Source of the DNA: Kalmusia sp. IMI 367209 | Lineage: Eukaryota > Ascomycota > Dothideomycetes > Pleosporales > Didymosphaeriaceae | Direction: 5' to 3' | Length of the DNA stretch: 64,000 nucleotides | Assembly: GCA_027946365.1 (NCBI GenBank) | Contig: JAPEUQ010000007.1 | Span: forward strand, 310,001-374,000 | Notes under the pieces: generated by a model | The model's database searches: none | Seen by the model: only the letters and a program-made list of their open reading frames with translations | What the model was told of the DNA's origin: nothing | In this document: piece by piece, positions 1 through 10,506 of the stretch | Layout of the letters: each line of letters begins with the position of its first letter | Position numbering within the stretch: the stretch's first letter is position 1 | Translations under genes and position numbers: made by a program

Positions 1-2163
1 TTCGATGTGACTTCAGCTCATGAGGATAACGGGACACATGCTGAGTATTCCGTCGGCTGGCAAGCGAATGATGAGGAAGAGAACGACAAAGCCTACAAAG
101 TCCACAGCAAATCGTCTACCATAACCAATACTGGAAAGTTGGTTCGTGTTACACCAAGAGATGCTAAGCAATACACGCGTAATATGACTTATCATATTGC
201 CGAAGGAATATTCCACCAAATAGAAGTCGAGCCTGATGCGATCTATGCAAAAATACTCTTCCTCGATTCAAGTCGAGGATACAACCATGATGCACCGGTG
301 CTCGGACCGATGTCACAAAGAGTATTTACTAGTCATCGAGAGACTACCAATCTCGATGCGGTTGAAATCTCGAATCTCATCGAAGATTTGCGGTGCTGGG
401 AAGATCTACAGAAGACCGGCTTAGGATATTCAGATTCAGGAGAGTGGGAAGAGGCACTTCGACTGTATCGCACTGCTTTGCATATTTGCCAAAACAACAT
501 TTGGTTAGAGCGCCCGCGATTCAAACACGTCAGTCTAGGCACGCTCGGGAAAATGTATCGAATGCTAGGGCGCTATCGCGAGGCTTGTGAATGCTTGGAA
601 GAAACCATGCTAGATACACCGCAATCTTGGTTCCGTGTGGATTGTGCCGGGGAATTGGCTATGATCTATCGCCACATGGATCGCCTGGAAGACTCCAAGC
701 GGGCCGCTGAGGAACAATACCATGGCGCTAAGCAACTCAACCTAGAAAAGTTCGCTTGTCGAGCGATAGGAAATGTAGGCATGGTAAATTATCAGCTTTA
801 CCTCTTGAGTAAGGATGAAGAACTGTTGAGCACAGCCATCAGTCAACTCAACGAACGTATCGAACGGGCGCAGCGGTTTGGAGATCCTGTCCTGGAGGCG
901 ATTGGCTATTCGCGGCTTTCCTTGTGCTATATTGCCAAAGGAGATTATGAGAAGGCTGTCCAGGTAGCACAGAAGAATTATGATCTCACGCGCAATCAAA
1001 ACGACGCGACGAAGATTGGCTTTTCCAAAGCGTTTCTTGGACGCGCATTGCTCTCCGCAGGACGAAGAGACGAAGCTTTGGCTTTATTCAACGCACCTGA
1101 TCGATGCTCTCCTATCATTGCATTGTGTAATGAGATTTCTAGTGAGCACCGACAGTACATAGTTGAGATGATCAATGCCGGGGCGGATTTGAGACTTCGG
1201 GATCAGCAGGATTACTCAGCTTTGGAATGCGCTGTGTACAATGGCGACGATGCAACCGCAAAGATTATTGAACACGGTTTGAGAGATCAAATCCAAAGAG
1301 AAGGAGGCGACGTTGACGGACAAATCACTCAATTCAAGTACGAAGCAACCCTAAGAAAAGGATATAGAGATATCGTCCAGGACAGACTGCGGCCAGTCCT
1401 TCTAGGGGCAAAGACAGGCTCAACACTACAAAATCTTCGAGACACATACGCGGCATCTCTAGCAGAAGACACTAACCAACAGAATACCTTTGATGGGTTA
1501 AAATATGTACGCTATGCAGACTTTCTGCGGAGCGGTCGACTGCCGAGGTCAAATGATGGATATACACAAGAGTCTGCCATGGCAAAAGGAAGCCACCAGA
1601 AACCCTTCATTCTGTTCTTCTCGTATCGATGGATTGCGAAAGACCCTAATGTCCAGGCTTCCGGACTCTCGCCAGACGATGACGCAAATACACAATACAA
1701 TCGCATGCTCAGGGCAATCGAGCTCTTCCTTGATCTTCATCGCGATGTAAATCGAGAGCAATTGTGCGTCTGGATCGTAAGTATACCCTTCTCACCGACT
1801 TGCAACAAATGATACTGAAAAAATTGTCAGGACTTTGCTTGCGTGGACCAGGATCATGAGAGACCAGGTGTTGCCGCTCTCCCTATGAACCTTGCCCAAT
1901 GTAATGCCATGATAAGCCTTGTAGATGAGAAATACTACGAACGGTCATGGTGTTGTATTGAAGTCCTCATGATGCAAACATTGAGAAAGGCATATGGTAT
2001 ACATATGTGGTACGAGCACATTATCGAGCCTGGAACTGCAAAAGATTCTTTGCGCACAGGACCATGGGACTTGGATATTAACATGGCTGAAAAGCAAGTG
2101 ACGTATGAAAGCGATCGGGCAAAGATACTCTTTTTGGGGCGACAGACGAGATTATTAGGATAG
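1..2163 (+). CDS. TPR/ankyrin protein with C-terminal TIR-like domain (5' partial)
   Basis: Two exons, 1-1776 and 1831-2163, joined by a GTAAGT...CAG intron of 54 nt in phase 0. The frame is already open at base 1 and the first in-frame ATG lies about 60 codons in, so the true start is outside the window; 702 residues are visible. Residues about 135-360 carry several TPR-like helical repeats (for example GDYEKAV and GRRDEAL), and about 375-425 resemble one or two ankyrin repeats (NAGADLRLRDQQDYSAL). From about 535 a TIR-like segment begins with FFSYRW. It continues across the intron with CVWIDFACVDQD, a GVAALPM stretch and RSWCCIEVLMM. In fungi such domains sit in proteins thought to act in non-self recognition or regulated cell death. 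No nucleotide-binding domain is visible in the part seen. The TIR-like call rests on motif resemblance; enzymatic activity is not claimed. Confidence 0.7.
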
Positions 2164-2603
2164 TTAATACAATCATTGTTTCGGTTATAGATGGTGTTAT
2201 AGTTTGCCCTCGCGGCAAGTTGCCCACATTCAAAAAAAGCATTTCTTCATCTAGTCAAACCTGTTCTGTGCCTCTCTCGTTAGACTAACTACTGAGGTGT
2301 TATACGAAGACTTTGTTATGATTCCTCATGAATACCATGAGGGTTTGTGCTTAGATGGAATTTTTCTATGCGCAGTATGAAGCATACGGTTCTGAAGGCT
2401 AAAGTGAAGATATTCGTGAAGTGACTGTATGGTTCGCGATCAGCATTTTTGGAGCAGTCTTCGCTGTGAGATACTGCGGGGTAGCTACGTCTCGGTTGAT
2501 CAATTGGGCTTAACCCACACACCGAATCCTCCGCGGAATCACCAGATTATTTTTACACTGCCACAAGCCCAAAAGTAGCTTGAGGACAGTCACTATTGAA
2601 TCT
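2164..2603. other. Intergenic, 440 nt
   Basis: Lies between two genes on the plus strand and should hold the promoter of the aldo/keto reductase. Only short unsupported ORFs; no repeat or RNA gene seen. Confidence 0.5.
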
Positions 2604-3541
2604 ATGTTTCTCAACTTCGCCACTCGAGCTCCGCGCATAGCACTTGGAACTGCCAAGATCCATGGATCTGAGTGCATTGAATACATTGATCAAGGCCTTG
2701 CGGCAGGGTATCGCATGATTGATACGGCGCAAGTATATGGAAATGAGGAAGAAGTTGGGAAAAGCATTCGAAGCTCCAGCATACCCCGTGGACAAGTCTT
2801 TGTCACGACAAAGATTGCTGCTGGCTTTAAGAAAAACCCGAGCAGCTTCAAGGAAGCAACCAATTCGGCGCGAGAGTCGTTGAGCAGGCTCCGGCTGGAG
2901 TACATTGATGCAATTTTGATCCATCATCCTGGTGACGATGCGGCTGATCCTTCAGCTGCGGCTAGCCGTCGAACCACATGGGAAGCGCTGGAGGAACTGG
3001 TACTAGAAGGAAGCGTGAAGAACATTGGGGTCAGCAATTTTGACGCTTCACAAATCCAAGAAATGCGACAATATGCTAGAATACTACCATGCGTTAATCA
3101 ACTAGAGGTGCCACATCTACATTACAGATGATTCTCGTCGACTGACTGAACCCACAGCTTCACCCATGGTTTCAGCAGCGCGAGCTTGTAGACTTTTGCA
3201 AGAAAGAAAAGATTTATTTACAAGCCTACTCCGCGATCGCTAGAAACATCCATTCCGACGATTCAGAGCTTCGAAAAATGGCGAATAAATACAAGATGTC
3301 GACTGCCCAACTCCTGCTAAGCTACAGCTCACAAAAAGGCTATGCGCCCATTGTAAAAGCAGCTAATCCTGGCCATCTAGTAGCCAACTTGGAAGCAGAA
3401 AGCATTATGATATCTGAGAAAGACATGGCAGTATTGGACTCATGGGACGAGGGTATAAAGGGCTCTTTATGTATGTCATTCCGTATACACTCTCACCACT
3501 TTGCTAAAAGACGTAGTTCCATGGTTGACGAATCTGGGTGA
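2604..3541 (+). CDS. Aldo/keto reductase
   Basis: NAD(P)H-dependent carbonyl reductase of the AKR superfamily. Exon 1 runs from the first in-frame ATG at 2604 to 3107; exon 2 starts at 3158 after a CCCACAG acceptor. The join restores the family sequence VNQLE|LHPWFQQ. Visible motifs are GYRMIDTAQVYGNEEEVG (active-site Asp and Tyr), VTTKI (active-site Lys), a DAILIHHP strand, and GVSNF. The donor at 3108 is GTGCCA, a weak site. The C-terminus is uncertain. The open frame ends at 3541, but a GTATGT at 3471 with an AG at 3510 would give an alternative ending slightly further downstream; that intron would be only 40 nt. The substrate cannot be inferred. A frame without the 3108-3157 intron stops within a few codons, so the intron is well supported. 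Confidence 0.8.
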
Positions 3542-3679
3542 GACATGATGCCCCATTGTGTAGATGTAAGCCTAGGGACGAGCTATACGGAGGATGTTCC
3601 ATCGTTGCTGTGGTAATCTTCGATCAGAATTTGTTTCCGATGAGAGAATTTACAGGGAGACAAGCGAGTTTTGTAGTGC

Positions 3680-5587
3680 TCAACTTATTTTCACTGGGAC
3701 TGCATGGTTGCAGTTGCATGCTGAAGCACAAAAGCGTGCTCGCCCAATGATTCGGTCTTCTTCCATGATGATACCCGTGCCGCTTGCGGCGGTATACTGA
3801 TATGTCAATCCTGGAATCAGATAGAGTCGTGCCTCAGCCATTGGCTTTTTCCAGATTTCCACACGAAATATGGACTGCTTGTGACAATGTGAACAGGATA
3901 TTGACACAAGGGAGCGTTCATTTGGGTCGTAGATGTGCCGATGCGACTGATGGAAGCCAAGACCCTCGAAGTGATCAAGGTTCGGTGTTGGTACGGAAGC
4001 TGACAGTGCGAGTAGCGAAACAACCTTGTCATATGTCGCCGTTGTCTCACCCGGTTCTTCTGTACTGTTAGACGCGGCTTGTCGCTCGAGAAGGTTGCTC
4101 AATATCTTGATGACGGTCTTTGAGGACGAGATATTGAAGTCTAGGCCAGGGATTCGATTAGTGTTGCTGCTAGAAATGGAGCGGAAGATCGAAGCTGGAT
4201 CAATATTTTTAAGGAGCCTAAGGAACTCTGTTGTTGATCCTGCAGTGGATGTGATAAGGTTTGACAATTCGTCTGACAAGCGGTTGTCCGTTTGTACGTC
4301 CCAAGAAAAGTCGTGCGTGATCATTCCGACTAAGTTCAAGTTTAATTCTACGGAATGCTCCTTCACTCGAGGCGAGTCATTTGCCGGCTGAGTTTGAATG
4401 CCCCAGCCCCACATGTTCTTCTGGATAGTATTGTGACCCTTGAGCCAATCATTCTTCTCATATTTAGGTTCGGCAGAAGGCCTTAGCAACAAGGGACTGA
4501 AGTCGTTGTTCTGAAGCTGTCTTTCCGCGAGCCAAAGGCATGCCTCTTGTGTGTCGGCGGGAAGTTTTGTAGGATAATCGGAGATCCCAAGGAGCTCAGC
4601 AGCACCTATGAACTTGTCGCGAAAGGAACGACAGCCCAGGTCGGCTATCATGTCGTAGACATAGCCAAGACACTTGTTCTTCTGTTGCTCTTGAACAAAG
4701 AGAGGCAAGTCGTAGATCCATCGTAAAGAAGACATTCGGTTGTTTGATGTTGTCGTGGCGCCCGCGCTCACGGTATTTAAAATTTGCTTTACGAACGTGG
4801 AAAACTTTTGCTCCATGATTTCGTACTCGTTGTTCATGATAAATGCTTCTCCAGCCCGATCAGCTTCTACAATCGGCCATAACCGAGTGAATAGGTGTGC
4901 GGTGAAGAATCTTTTCAAGTCGTCGCTGTATTCGCTTATCGTTTCAAAGTTTGGTGACCGCGCAATTTCGACGGGAGGCTGATGTCCTAGATGCATGATC
5001 GCAGAGCCACTCGCTTCAAATATCTTAAAGATCTGCGGCAAAATGACGGTGCCGCGAAAGTCATCTTGCCATTGTGGTATGCTGATATAGTCATGCCAAA
5101 GAAAATAGTCCGGACCGAAGCGACGGATCACAGCGAGGAGTGTGCGGATGGGTGCCTCATAGCATGTCTGCGCTGCTTTTGGGTTGAAGGTGCGGAGCGC
5201 GTAAGCTTCTGCTACCGACGGATGCCATGGATGAGAAACGGGAATAAACTTGACTTCATCTGCTTTCAAGCATCTAAGATGATAATTCTTAATTGAAGGA
5301 GATGGGAGTTCCTTCGTTAGAGGATCAACATTGTTCGTATGTCGGTCCAAGCCAAGAAGCCGCACGGGAGGCTCAGTAGCTAAGTCGAAGGCTTCCCCAC
5401 AACTGCTACAAGATGTATCGAAGCCATTCGTCCAACAAGTTTGCAGGAATTTGTCTGGTGCATACTCAACCTTTTGGTGTTCAAGATAGATGGAAAACAC
5501 TGCATCATGATTATTGACTTGGGATGCTTCGTCGACTTCCTGATCGGTTCCATGCAAATAAGGAGTATCAAAGGATGTATCCCTCAT
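3680..5587 (-). CDS. HET-like (heterokaryon incompatibility-type) protein
   Basis: Single-exon frame of 635 residues from the ATG at 5587; the frame extends 30 codons upstream only through a TTG. The N-terminal half has the layout of fungal HET-type proteins: FIPVSHPWHPS near residue 115, FLWHDYISIPQWQDD near 170 in place of the usual W-I-D-x-x-C-I-x-Q, and LFTRLWPIVEADRA near 245. Two CxxC pairs appear: CSSCGEAF near residue 62, and CSHCHK near 570 in the C-terminal part. The middle region (about 300-540) is not recognised. HET-domain proteins take part in vegetative incompatibility and induced cell death in filamentous fungi; which partner this one might sense is unknown. It is convergent with the aldo/keto reductase and divergent from the PhyH gene. 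The Trp-Ile-Asp to Trp-His-Asp change makes it a divergent family member. Confidence 0.65.
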   Translation of the reverse strand: MRDTSFDTPYLHGTDQEVDEASQVNNHDAVFSIYLEHQKVEYAPDKFLQTCWTNGFDTSCSSCGEAFDLATEPPVRLLGLDRHTNNVDPLTKELPSPSIKNYHLRCLKADEVKFIPVSHPWHPSVAEAYALRTFNPKAAQTCYEAPIRTLLAVIRRFGPDYFLWHDYISIPQWQDDFRGTVILPQIFKIFEASGSAIMHLGHQPPVEIARSPNFETISEYSDDLKRFFTAHLFTRLWPIVEADRAGEAFIMNNEYEIMEQKFSTFVKQILNTVSAGATTTSNNRMSSLRWIYDLPLFVQEQQKNKCLGYVYDMIADLGCRSFRDKFIGAAELLGISDYPTKLPADTQEACLWLAERQLQNNDFSPLLLRPSAEPKYEKNDWLKGHNTIQKNMWGWGIQTQPANDSPRVKEHSVELNLNLVGMITHDFSWDVQTDNRLSDELSNLITSTAGSTTEFLRLLKNIDPASIFRSISSSNTNRIPGLDFNISSSKTVIKILSNLLERQAASNSTEEPGETTATYDKVVSLLALSASVPTPNLDHFEGLGFHQSHRHIYDPNERSLVSISCSHCHKQSIFRVEIWKKPMAEARLYLIPGLTYQYTAASGTGIIMEEDRIIGRARFCASACNCNHAVPVKIS

Positions 5588-6274
5588 CTTATCTCCATCT
5601 AATCGAAATGATTTCGTATGTGACCCGATCGACCTGTGCGTAAAATATTGTAAGCTGTTGACGTAATGACAGCACAAAGGGAGTGGACATGAGACAGTGT
5701 CGCGCTTAGGTGTGAAGTGAATTCCATCTCTCGTTGGAATACATATGAGATCTTGTGCACGAACCTCTTTGTGTAGCTATCAACATATGGTTGGGTTGTT
5801 GAGGACTTCTGCGCAAAAGCAGTGCAGGGAATTCGGGGTCGGGAGATCCGCGGAAAGAACCCGCGAGAACGACGAAAGACTGTACGCAAGTCGCACTGCA
5901 TTACTGAAGTGCCCGCATTGCAGATGTCCTTAAGAATCTGGGTGTTCTTTGCGCTGTGGCTTATTTCGTTCTGCTGCCTGGCAGATTCTGCTACGTGATC
6001 GCAGCCCCGCACGGGGAGTTTGGGGGCCAAAAAGCAAAAGCGCTCACCGCGTCCGTGGAAACGCCAAACACGATACCCAGCTGTCCACCGGCTCAGCCAC
6101 CTGTGGAGTTGCTTGAGACGGGCTATTCATCACAGGAGTCACAAGCAAGTGCTCGAGACGGGAACAGCTCTATAGGTGAACACATGCCAGAGATGACACG
6201 ATGCCACTGATCCCAGAGCAAGGAGCTTGCTACGCGATACCTGTGGCTATCAGCGCCATATCAGCCTTACCATC
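5588..6274. other. Divergent intergenic region between the HET-like and PhyH genes
   Basis: 687 nt between two start codons on opposite strands, so it should contain both promoters. Small overlapping ORFs on both strands (up to 143 codons, minus) show no family motif and are treated as chance. No clear TATA box was found by eye. Confidence 0.45.
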
Positions 6275-7282
6275 ATGTTGTCTTCCCTTCGACGGGCTAG
6301 CTTGAGTCATGGAATAAAGAGCAGAGCAAAGCTTGAAACTAGTCGAATCCGGGTATCTGAAGAAGAGCGATATGTGGCGCAGCTGAGCCGTCAGAATATC
6401 CAAAAAAGTCTTGACGAATTTCATAAAAATGGATTTATCATCCTGGAGAATGCTATAGAGCGTCATTCTATAGAACACGTTCACCGTAGAATGCTGCAAG
6501 ATTTCAACAAATATCGCAAATCACCGAGTATTCGCTGGAACCAAGGAAGAAACTCTGGAAATATCGCTCAGCCACTGCCCTCACTTCCCGAATATCTTCA
6601 CGAGGACGTATGGGCAAATCGTCTTGGTGTCGGAATCATGGAAAACATCATCGGACCGAGGCCTCAACTCTCTTTCGCTACGTCCAATATCGCTCTACCT
6701 AGATCAACAGGTCGGCAGGCAGTCCACAGTGATTATTACTGTGATCATTTTGATTTTCCTGTTTTCCTAGAGGTTAACATCTACCTTCATGATGTCGACT
6801 TGCACAACGGCGCTACTGAATTCTGGCTTGGCACCCACAAAGGCTACTCTAAAGATGATCACAGCTCGCCAACAACAGGTTGGATCAAGCAGGAAGTCTT
6901 CACACCTCGGGCAATAGTGTCTCCACCAATACAGCCAGCCATTCCTAAGGGGTCATTGGTAATTCGGGATCTTCGATGCTGGCACGCCGGAAAAGAAAAT
7001 CAGAGTAACGAACCGCGTATCATCCTAGGCTTCATGTTCAGTCCCTCTTGGTTCGGCTCCCATATGCGAATGAAGCTCCCATATAATGCTAGACCGAGTC
7101 TAGAGTCGTGGAGTCACATCAATTGTGTCGAGACTGTGGAATTTGTGCCAAACGAATTCAACTACCTTGAGAATCATCAAGATATCAATTTAACGCAAAC
7201 ACCATCCGATCCTAATGCACCCTATATACCTAGGCATGGATCTGTGAGGGTCACACCACAAGATTACTGGACGCCTCCATGA
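6275..7282 (+). CDS. Phytanoyl-CoA dioxygenase (PhyH)-family Fe(II)/2-oxoglutarate oxygenase
   Basis: Intronless, 335 residues from the ATG at 6275 (the frame extends 16 codons further only through a TTG). PhyH-type enzymes hydroxylate or otherwise oxidise small molecules using non-haem iron and 2-oxoglutarate. The iron triad is visible as His151-x-Asp153 (HSDYY) and distal His237 (CWHAGKEN). Arg248 in NEPRIILGF suits 2-oxoglutarate binding. The N-terminal part has the usual family element EFHKNGFIILENAI. The first 20 residues are basic with few acidic residues, which could be a weak mitochondrial presequence (inference). Members occur both in peroxisomal lipid metabolism and in fungal secondary metabolism; no neighbouring backbone gene supports the second. 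Confidence 0.8.
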   Translation: MLSSLRRASLSHGIKSRAKLETSRIRVSEEERYVAQLSRQNIQKSLDEFHKNGFIILENAIERHSIEHVHRRMLQDFNKYRKSPSIRWNQGRNSGNIAQPLPSLPEYLHEDVWANRLGVGIMENIIGPRPQLSFATSNIALPRSTGRQAVHSDYYCDHFDFPVFLEVNIYLHDVDLHNGATEFWLGTHKGYSKDDHSSPTTGWIKQEVFTPRAIVSPPIQPAIPKGSLVIRDLRCWHAGKENQSNEPRIILGFMFSPSWFGSHMRMKLPYNARPSLESWSHINCVETVEFVPNEFNYLENHQDINLTQTPSDPNAPYIPRHGSVRVTPQDYWTPP

Positions 7283-8141
7283 AGTAATACTGCATTGGCT
7301 GTAAAAGTAGATGGGTTTTCAGCTTGAATACAGTGGTACCACTGGTGGCGGTGGTATCTTAAAGGAATCGCAATTGAGAAAGGTGGAGACCGTATGTTTG
7401 CCGCATACTGTGCATGTTGTGGTCTTGATAAGGGACGAGGAGGTAGAAAGCTAGGCCTCATTGTTGGACCGCATGTGGTGCAGTGAGGTGTTGCTACCGT
7501 GGTATTCAGCTACGATATTTGCGCACAATTAAGTCCCAAGCTAGAGAAAGAGGCGATCAAGAGAGGACACCTGTCAATACCAACGAGTACAAACAAGACG
7601 GTACGGGTACTAGATGATTAGGAAAAGCATGAGAAGGCACAAATGGTCATCAAGAGGCGCTGACACTGAGTAAGACGCAGTCAGGGAAGCAGTCAGGAAA
7701 GGAGCCGGGGACGAAGTACACACACGCACACTAGAGACATATGCTCCACACTTCGTCAAGCTAAGATAGAATCTGACGTACTTCCTTTGATTAATAAATG
7801 AGCCAGACTGTAATGAATAGAGCACATGTAAGAAGTACATGTCTTACACGAAAGAGACTCACGTAGGGCACACTTCTGATAGTTTCACTGCTTTAGTGCT
7901 TTTGAACACTGACTCATCCTTCAGGTGTTAACCAATCATGTTACCCCGCGTAAACGAAGAATGACTCCGGTTTGACTATCGTTACTTCAGAAGGTCAGAA
8001 GATAATTTTCGTAGGTTCAACACACTTTCTCTTTCATATCATAAATTGCGCATATACACAGAAGCAGTGATCGAAGCATCAAAATCCAAATCTGTCCAAG
8101 ACCCCGAAGATACACACAAAAGACCCAGGAGCCTGATAAAC
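7283..8141. other. Intergenic, 859 nt
   Basis: Nothing supported beyond short unlinked ORFs on both strands; should include the PhyH 3' end and the promoter of the small membrane protein gene. Confidence 0.4.
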
Positions 8142-8383
8142 ATGGAAAGATTCGAGCAAGACAGCTTCGTAAATCTATATGGTACTGCAATTATAATCAC
8201 CCTTAGAGGTTCGCGCTAACAAACTTAGGACTTACTACTCGAGACACGGATATTGCCCCCACGCAGATCGGTCGTCAGCAAATCATCTTTGGAGGATTCT
8301 GCGTGGGATTCATAACCATGTCATTGATTTTGTTTCCTATCTGGTATTTTGAACGCTGTTTCCAGAAAAAGCGTGGGAGATGA
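8142..8383 (+). CDS. Small single-pass membrane protein (64 residues, spliced)
   Basis: Two exons, 8142-8181 and 8229-8383, separated by a 47-nt GT...TTAG intron with a perfect GCTAAC branch site 9 nt before the acceptor. The join keeps frame (codon GGA split 1+2) and gives MERFEQDSFVNLYGLTTRDT followed by a hydrophilic stretch. A hydrophobic segment of about 20 residues (FGGFCVGFITMSLILFPIWY) and a basic tail (ERCFQKKRGR) end the protein. Each exon alone is short, so it escapes ordinary ORF filters. Unspliced, the first frame stops after 25 codons. The layout of a polar N-terminus, one membrane helix and a positive cytosolic tail predicts a tail-anchored or type II microprotein. No family is recognised. 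Confidence comes from the splice signals and composition, not homology. Confidence 0.45.
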
Positions 8384-8955
8384 TCTGAAGTAGCCTTTGG
8401 TGCGCCAACCCGGGGAAAACAAGGAAAGTGGTCCTATGACTGGGAGGAATCTCGGTCTTAATCTTGATCGGAAGGGGCTTTGTTTTATTTATCAGTCTTT
8501 TATCAATATAGTGTAATTCTCTCCAAGAGCTGTGCAACGAACCTTCATACACCTATTGATGATGGCTCTGCCTTGGGCCTTGAAATTGTTTTGGCATCTA
8601 GTGACTCACTTTTTAATGGAACAGGGTTTTTTTGACTCCGCAAAGGAATTCTTCATGGCGCACATATAAATTTATCTCAGATTTAAGTTTCTTCACTTCT
8701 TCATTCCCCTTTCTACTTCAAGCGTAGACTCCACTCTAGTTTAAGAGGTCTGTTTCTACATATACAATATTTTATCTATCCCTCCACCCTCCCTAGTCGT
8801 CAAGAACTTTATAATCGTCGACCTATCTCGTTATATTAAACATACTCAAATTGTGTGTGGACAATATCGGCATTCGACCGGGTCAGTGGATTGCTCGAGA
8901 AGATGGCCTGTGCTGATGACTACTTAGATACATCTTCAGTCTTACGATTCACACA
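8384..8955. other. AT-rich intergenic, 572 nt
   Basis: AT-rich, with ATATAAATTTATC near 8663 and a pyrimidine-rich stretch around 8695-8815 of the type that often precedes fungal start codons. Could be the promoter of the small ORF at 8956. No other feature seen. Confidence 0.35.
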
Positions 8956-9123
8956 ATGCCTATGGCTGTGAAGTTTGATAATGGTTTAGCTTTGGCGATC
9001 TTTTGGGAGGCTGTGGGTGTGATATCTGGGTTAGCTGCCGGTTCTATTGTCACGTTCGGGCCTTATTGTGCTCATGCTAAGTGGAAGGGGAGGACAAATG
9101 AGAATCCTCCCAGTGTGGCTTGA
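8956..9123 (+). CDS. Candidate small hydrophobic protein (55 residues)
   Basis: Open frame from ATG at 8956 to TGA at 9121-9123. The protein begins MPMAVKFDNG, continues with a long non-polar stretch (LALAIFWEAVGVISGLAAG and on to SIVTFGPYC), then ends in a short polar tail KWKGRTNENPPSVA. One membrane segment is likely. It follows the spliced membrane microprotein gene by under 600 nt and shares its layout, though not its sequence. An overlapping ATG frame starts at 8903 but runs through only 22 codons. There is no homology evidence and no intron to support it, so this is only a candidate. Confidence 0.25.
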   Translation: MPMAVKFDNGLALAIFWEAVGVISGLAAGSIVTFGPYCAHAKWKGRTNENPPSVA

Positions 9124-9766
9124 ATTGCAACTTTCCATAGATGCCATTAAGAACCGAAATTTTATAATAAGAGTGAACAGAGATGACTCCTCATTGTAAA
9201 GACGTATGTTATGAACCCGTGCGTCTAGTCGTGTTCACGCAGTAGCCTAGGTCAATACATAGATGGGCAGCACTCGGAGAGTGAGACCATCGTCTTCAAT
9301 ACGCATATGCATCTATCGTTATGCAGAGCCTGCAGAATATAGATTCGGTTATCAGCCATACGCGTAGGGATGAGGAAGGATGTAGTGGGAATGTTCTTTC
9401 CCTGCGCTCAGAAGCTCTTGCCGTTTCGGCGTGTGCACTTGCTCTAGACAAATCGGAACTGCCGAACGGCACAGCCCGAGAAAAAGGTTTCCACCTTCAG
9501 CATATACCCTGCTTTCATACGACCGAATCACTTCCCGTTCTCCGCTGGAAAAGCTTCCGCTCATCCAAGGTACCCTGGTATGGCTCACCGATCGCTCTCT
9601 TGCAAGACATCTAGCACCAAGAAGAATAAGGACTTGCGTAGTGCTAATCTCTCTTTAATCTGGCATAAGGTATTTTTCATCCCAATCTAGGTAGTAATGA
9701 CGCTAAAGGGAATGCCCGCGAGCCACGAGGCAAGCCCTCCGCCGGTGCAAAAAACTACACAGAATA
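9124..9766. other. Intergenic, 643 nt
   Basis: A 97-codon plus-strand frame at 9321-9614 and overlapping frames on the other strand have no recognisable features. Nothing else is supported. Confidence 0.4.
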
Positions 9767-10506
9767 ATGAAGCCTCGGGTGAACGGAACAACGACAAGGA
9801 ATCACCCCTTCATCGAGACTGTAGAGACAAAGAATCGTAAACGTTCCCGGTCAATGTCGTCAGTCGCGAGGTTGTCTCAGGATGACCCAACTGCCGCCGT
9901 TTCGACAAAGCGGCCGCGCGCTGCGAAGAAGCTCAAGCTCCAGACGACGTCGGCCACTATGGACGAGAAGTCCACTTCTGCTTCGGAAACCAATACGAGT
10001 ATCGACTCTAAGCAGGCGAAAGCAGACAGCAGGAAAGCGAACATTGCTGCTGCTAGGACTGATAAAGAGGGCAAGGCGGACGACGAGCGTAAGTGGAAGC
10101 AAGCTTGGAAGGAATGGATCAGTGATCCCGAGGACATAAATATGGCAAAGTTTGAGCGCACATACAGCAAGGATCCGGTCAATGTCAAGGAGAGCGACAA
10201 AATCTACGGAGTTAAGAGGGAGGAGCTCGACTGCTTGCAACACTGTCCTGCGCCGAATCCACACGGCAGAGGCTTCACGCCGATGAAACTCCTCAAAACC
10301 ATCGAGGTACAGTATCTCGCTTTTCGCAAAGAGGCGATGCTTGCAGGCGTACCGCAGGATGACGAGAAAGACTTGCTCGAGCAAGGGAAGAAGAGTACGA
10401 GGAGAAGAATGTGTGAGTCAATGTGACGAGCGAGGGCAATGGATGCTGACACATTACAGCCCTGTCGGAGAGCTTTTTTTTAAGAAGATGGGCGACAGAC
10501 AGCTAG
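9767..10506 (+). CDS. Hypothetical Lys/Arg/Ser-rich protein, probably nuclear
   Basis: Exon 1 (9767-10412) runs from an ATG. A GTGAGT donor at 10413 and an ACATTACAG acceptor ending at 10459 define a 47-nt intron. Exon 2 adds 15 codons to a TAG at 10504-10506. If unspliced, the frame ends a few codons after the donor, so both versions differ only at the tail. The N-terminal third has clusters resembling nuclear localisation signals (NRKRSRS, KRPRAAKKLKL). The centre is charged and probably coiled (KEGKADDERKWKQAWKEW), followed by EWISDPEDINMAKFERTY. The C-terminal half is more ordered, with CLQHCPAPNPHGRGFTPMKL. No known domain was recognised. Nuclear location is inferred from composition only. 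Confidence 0.45.
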
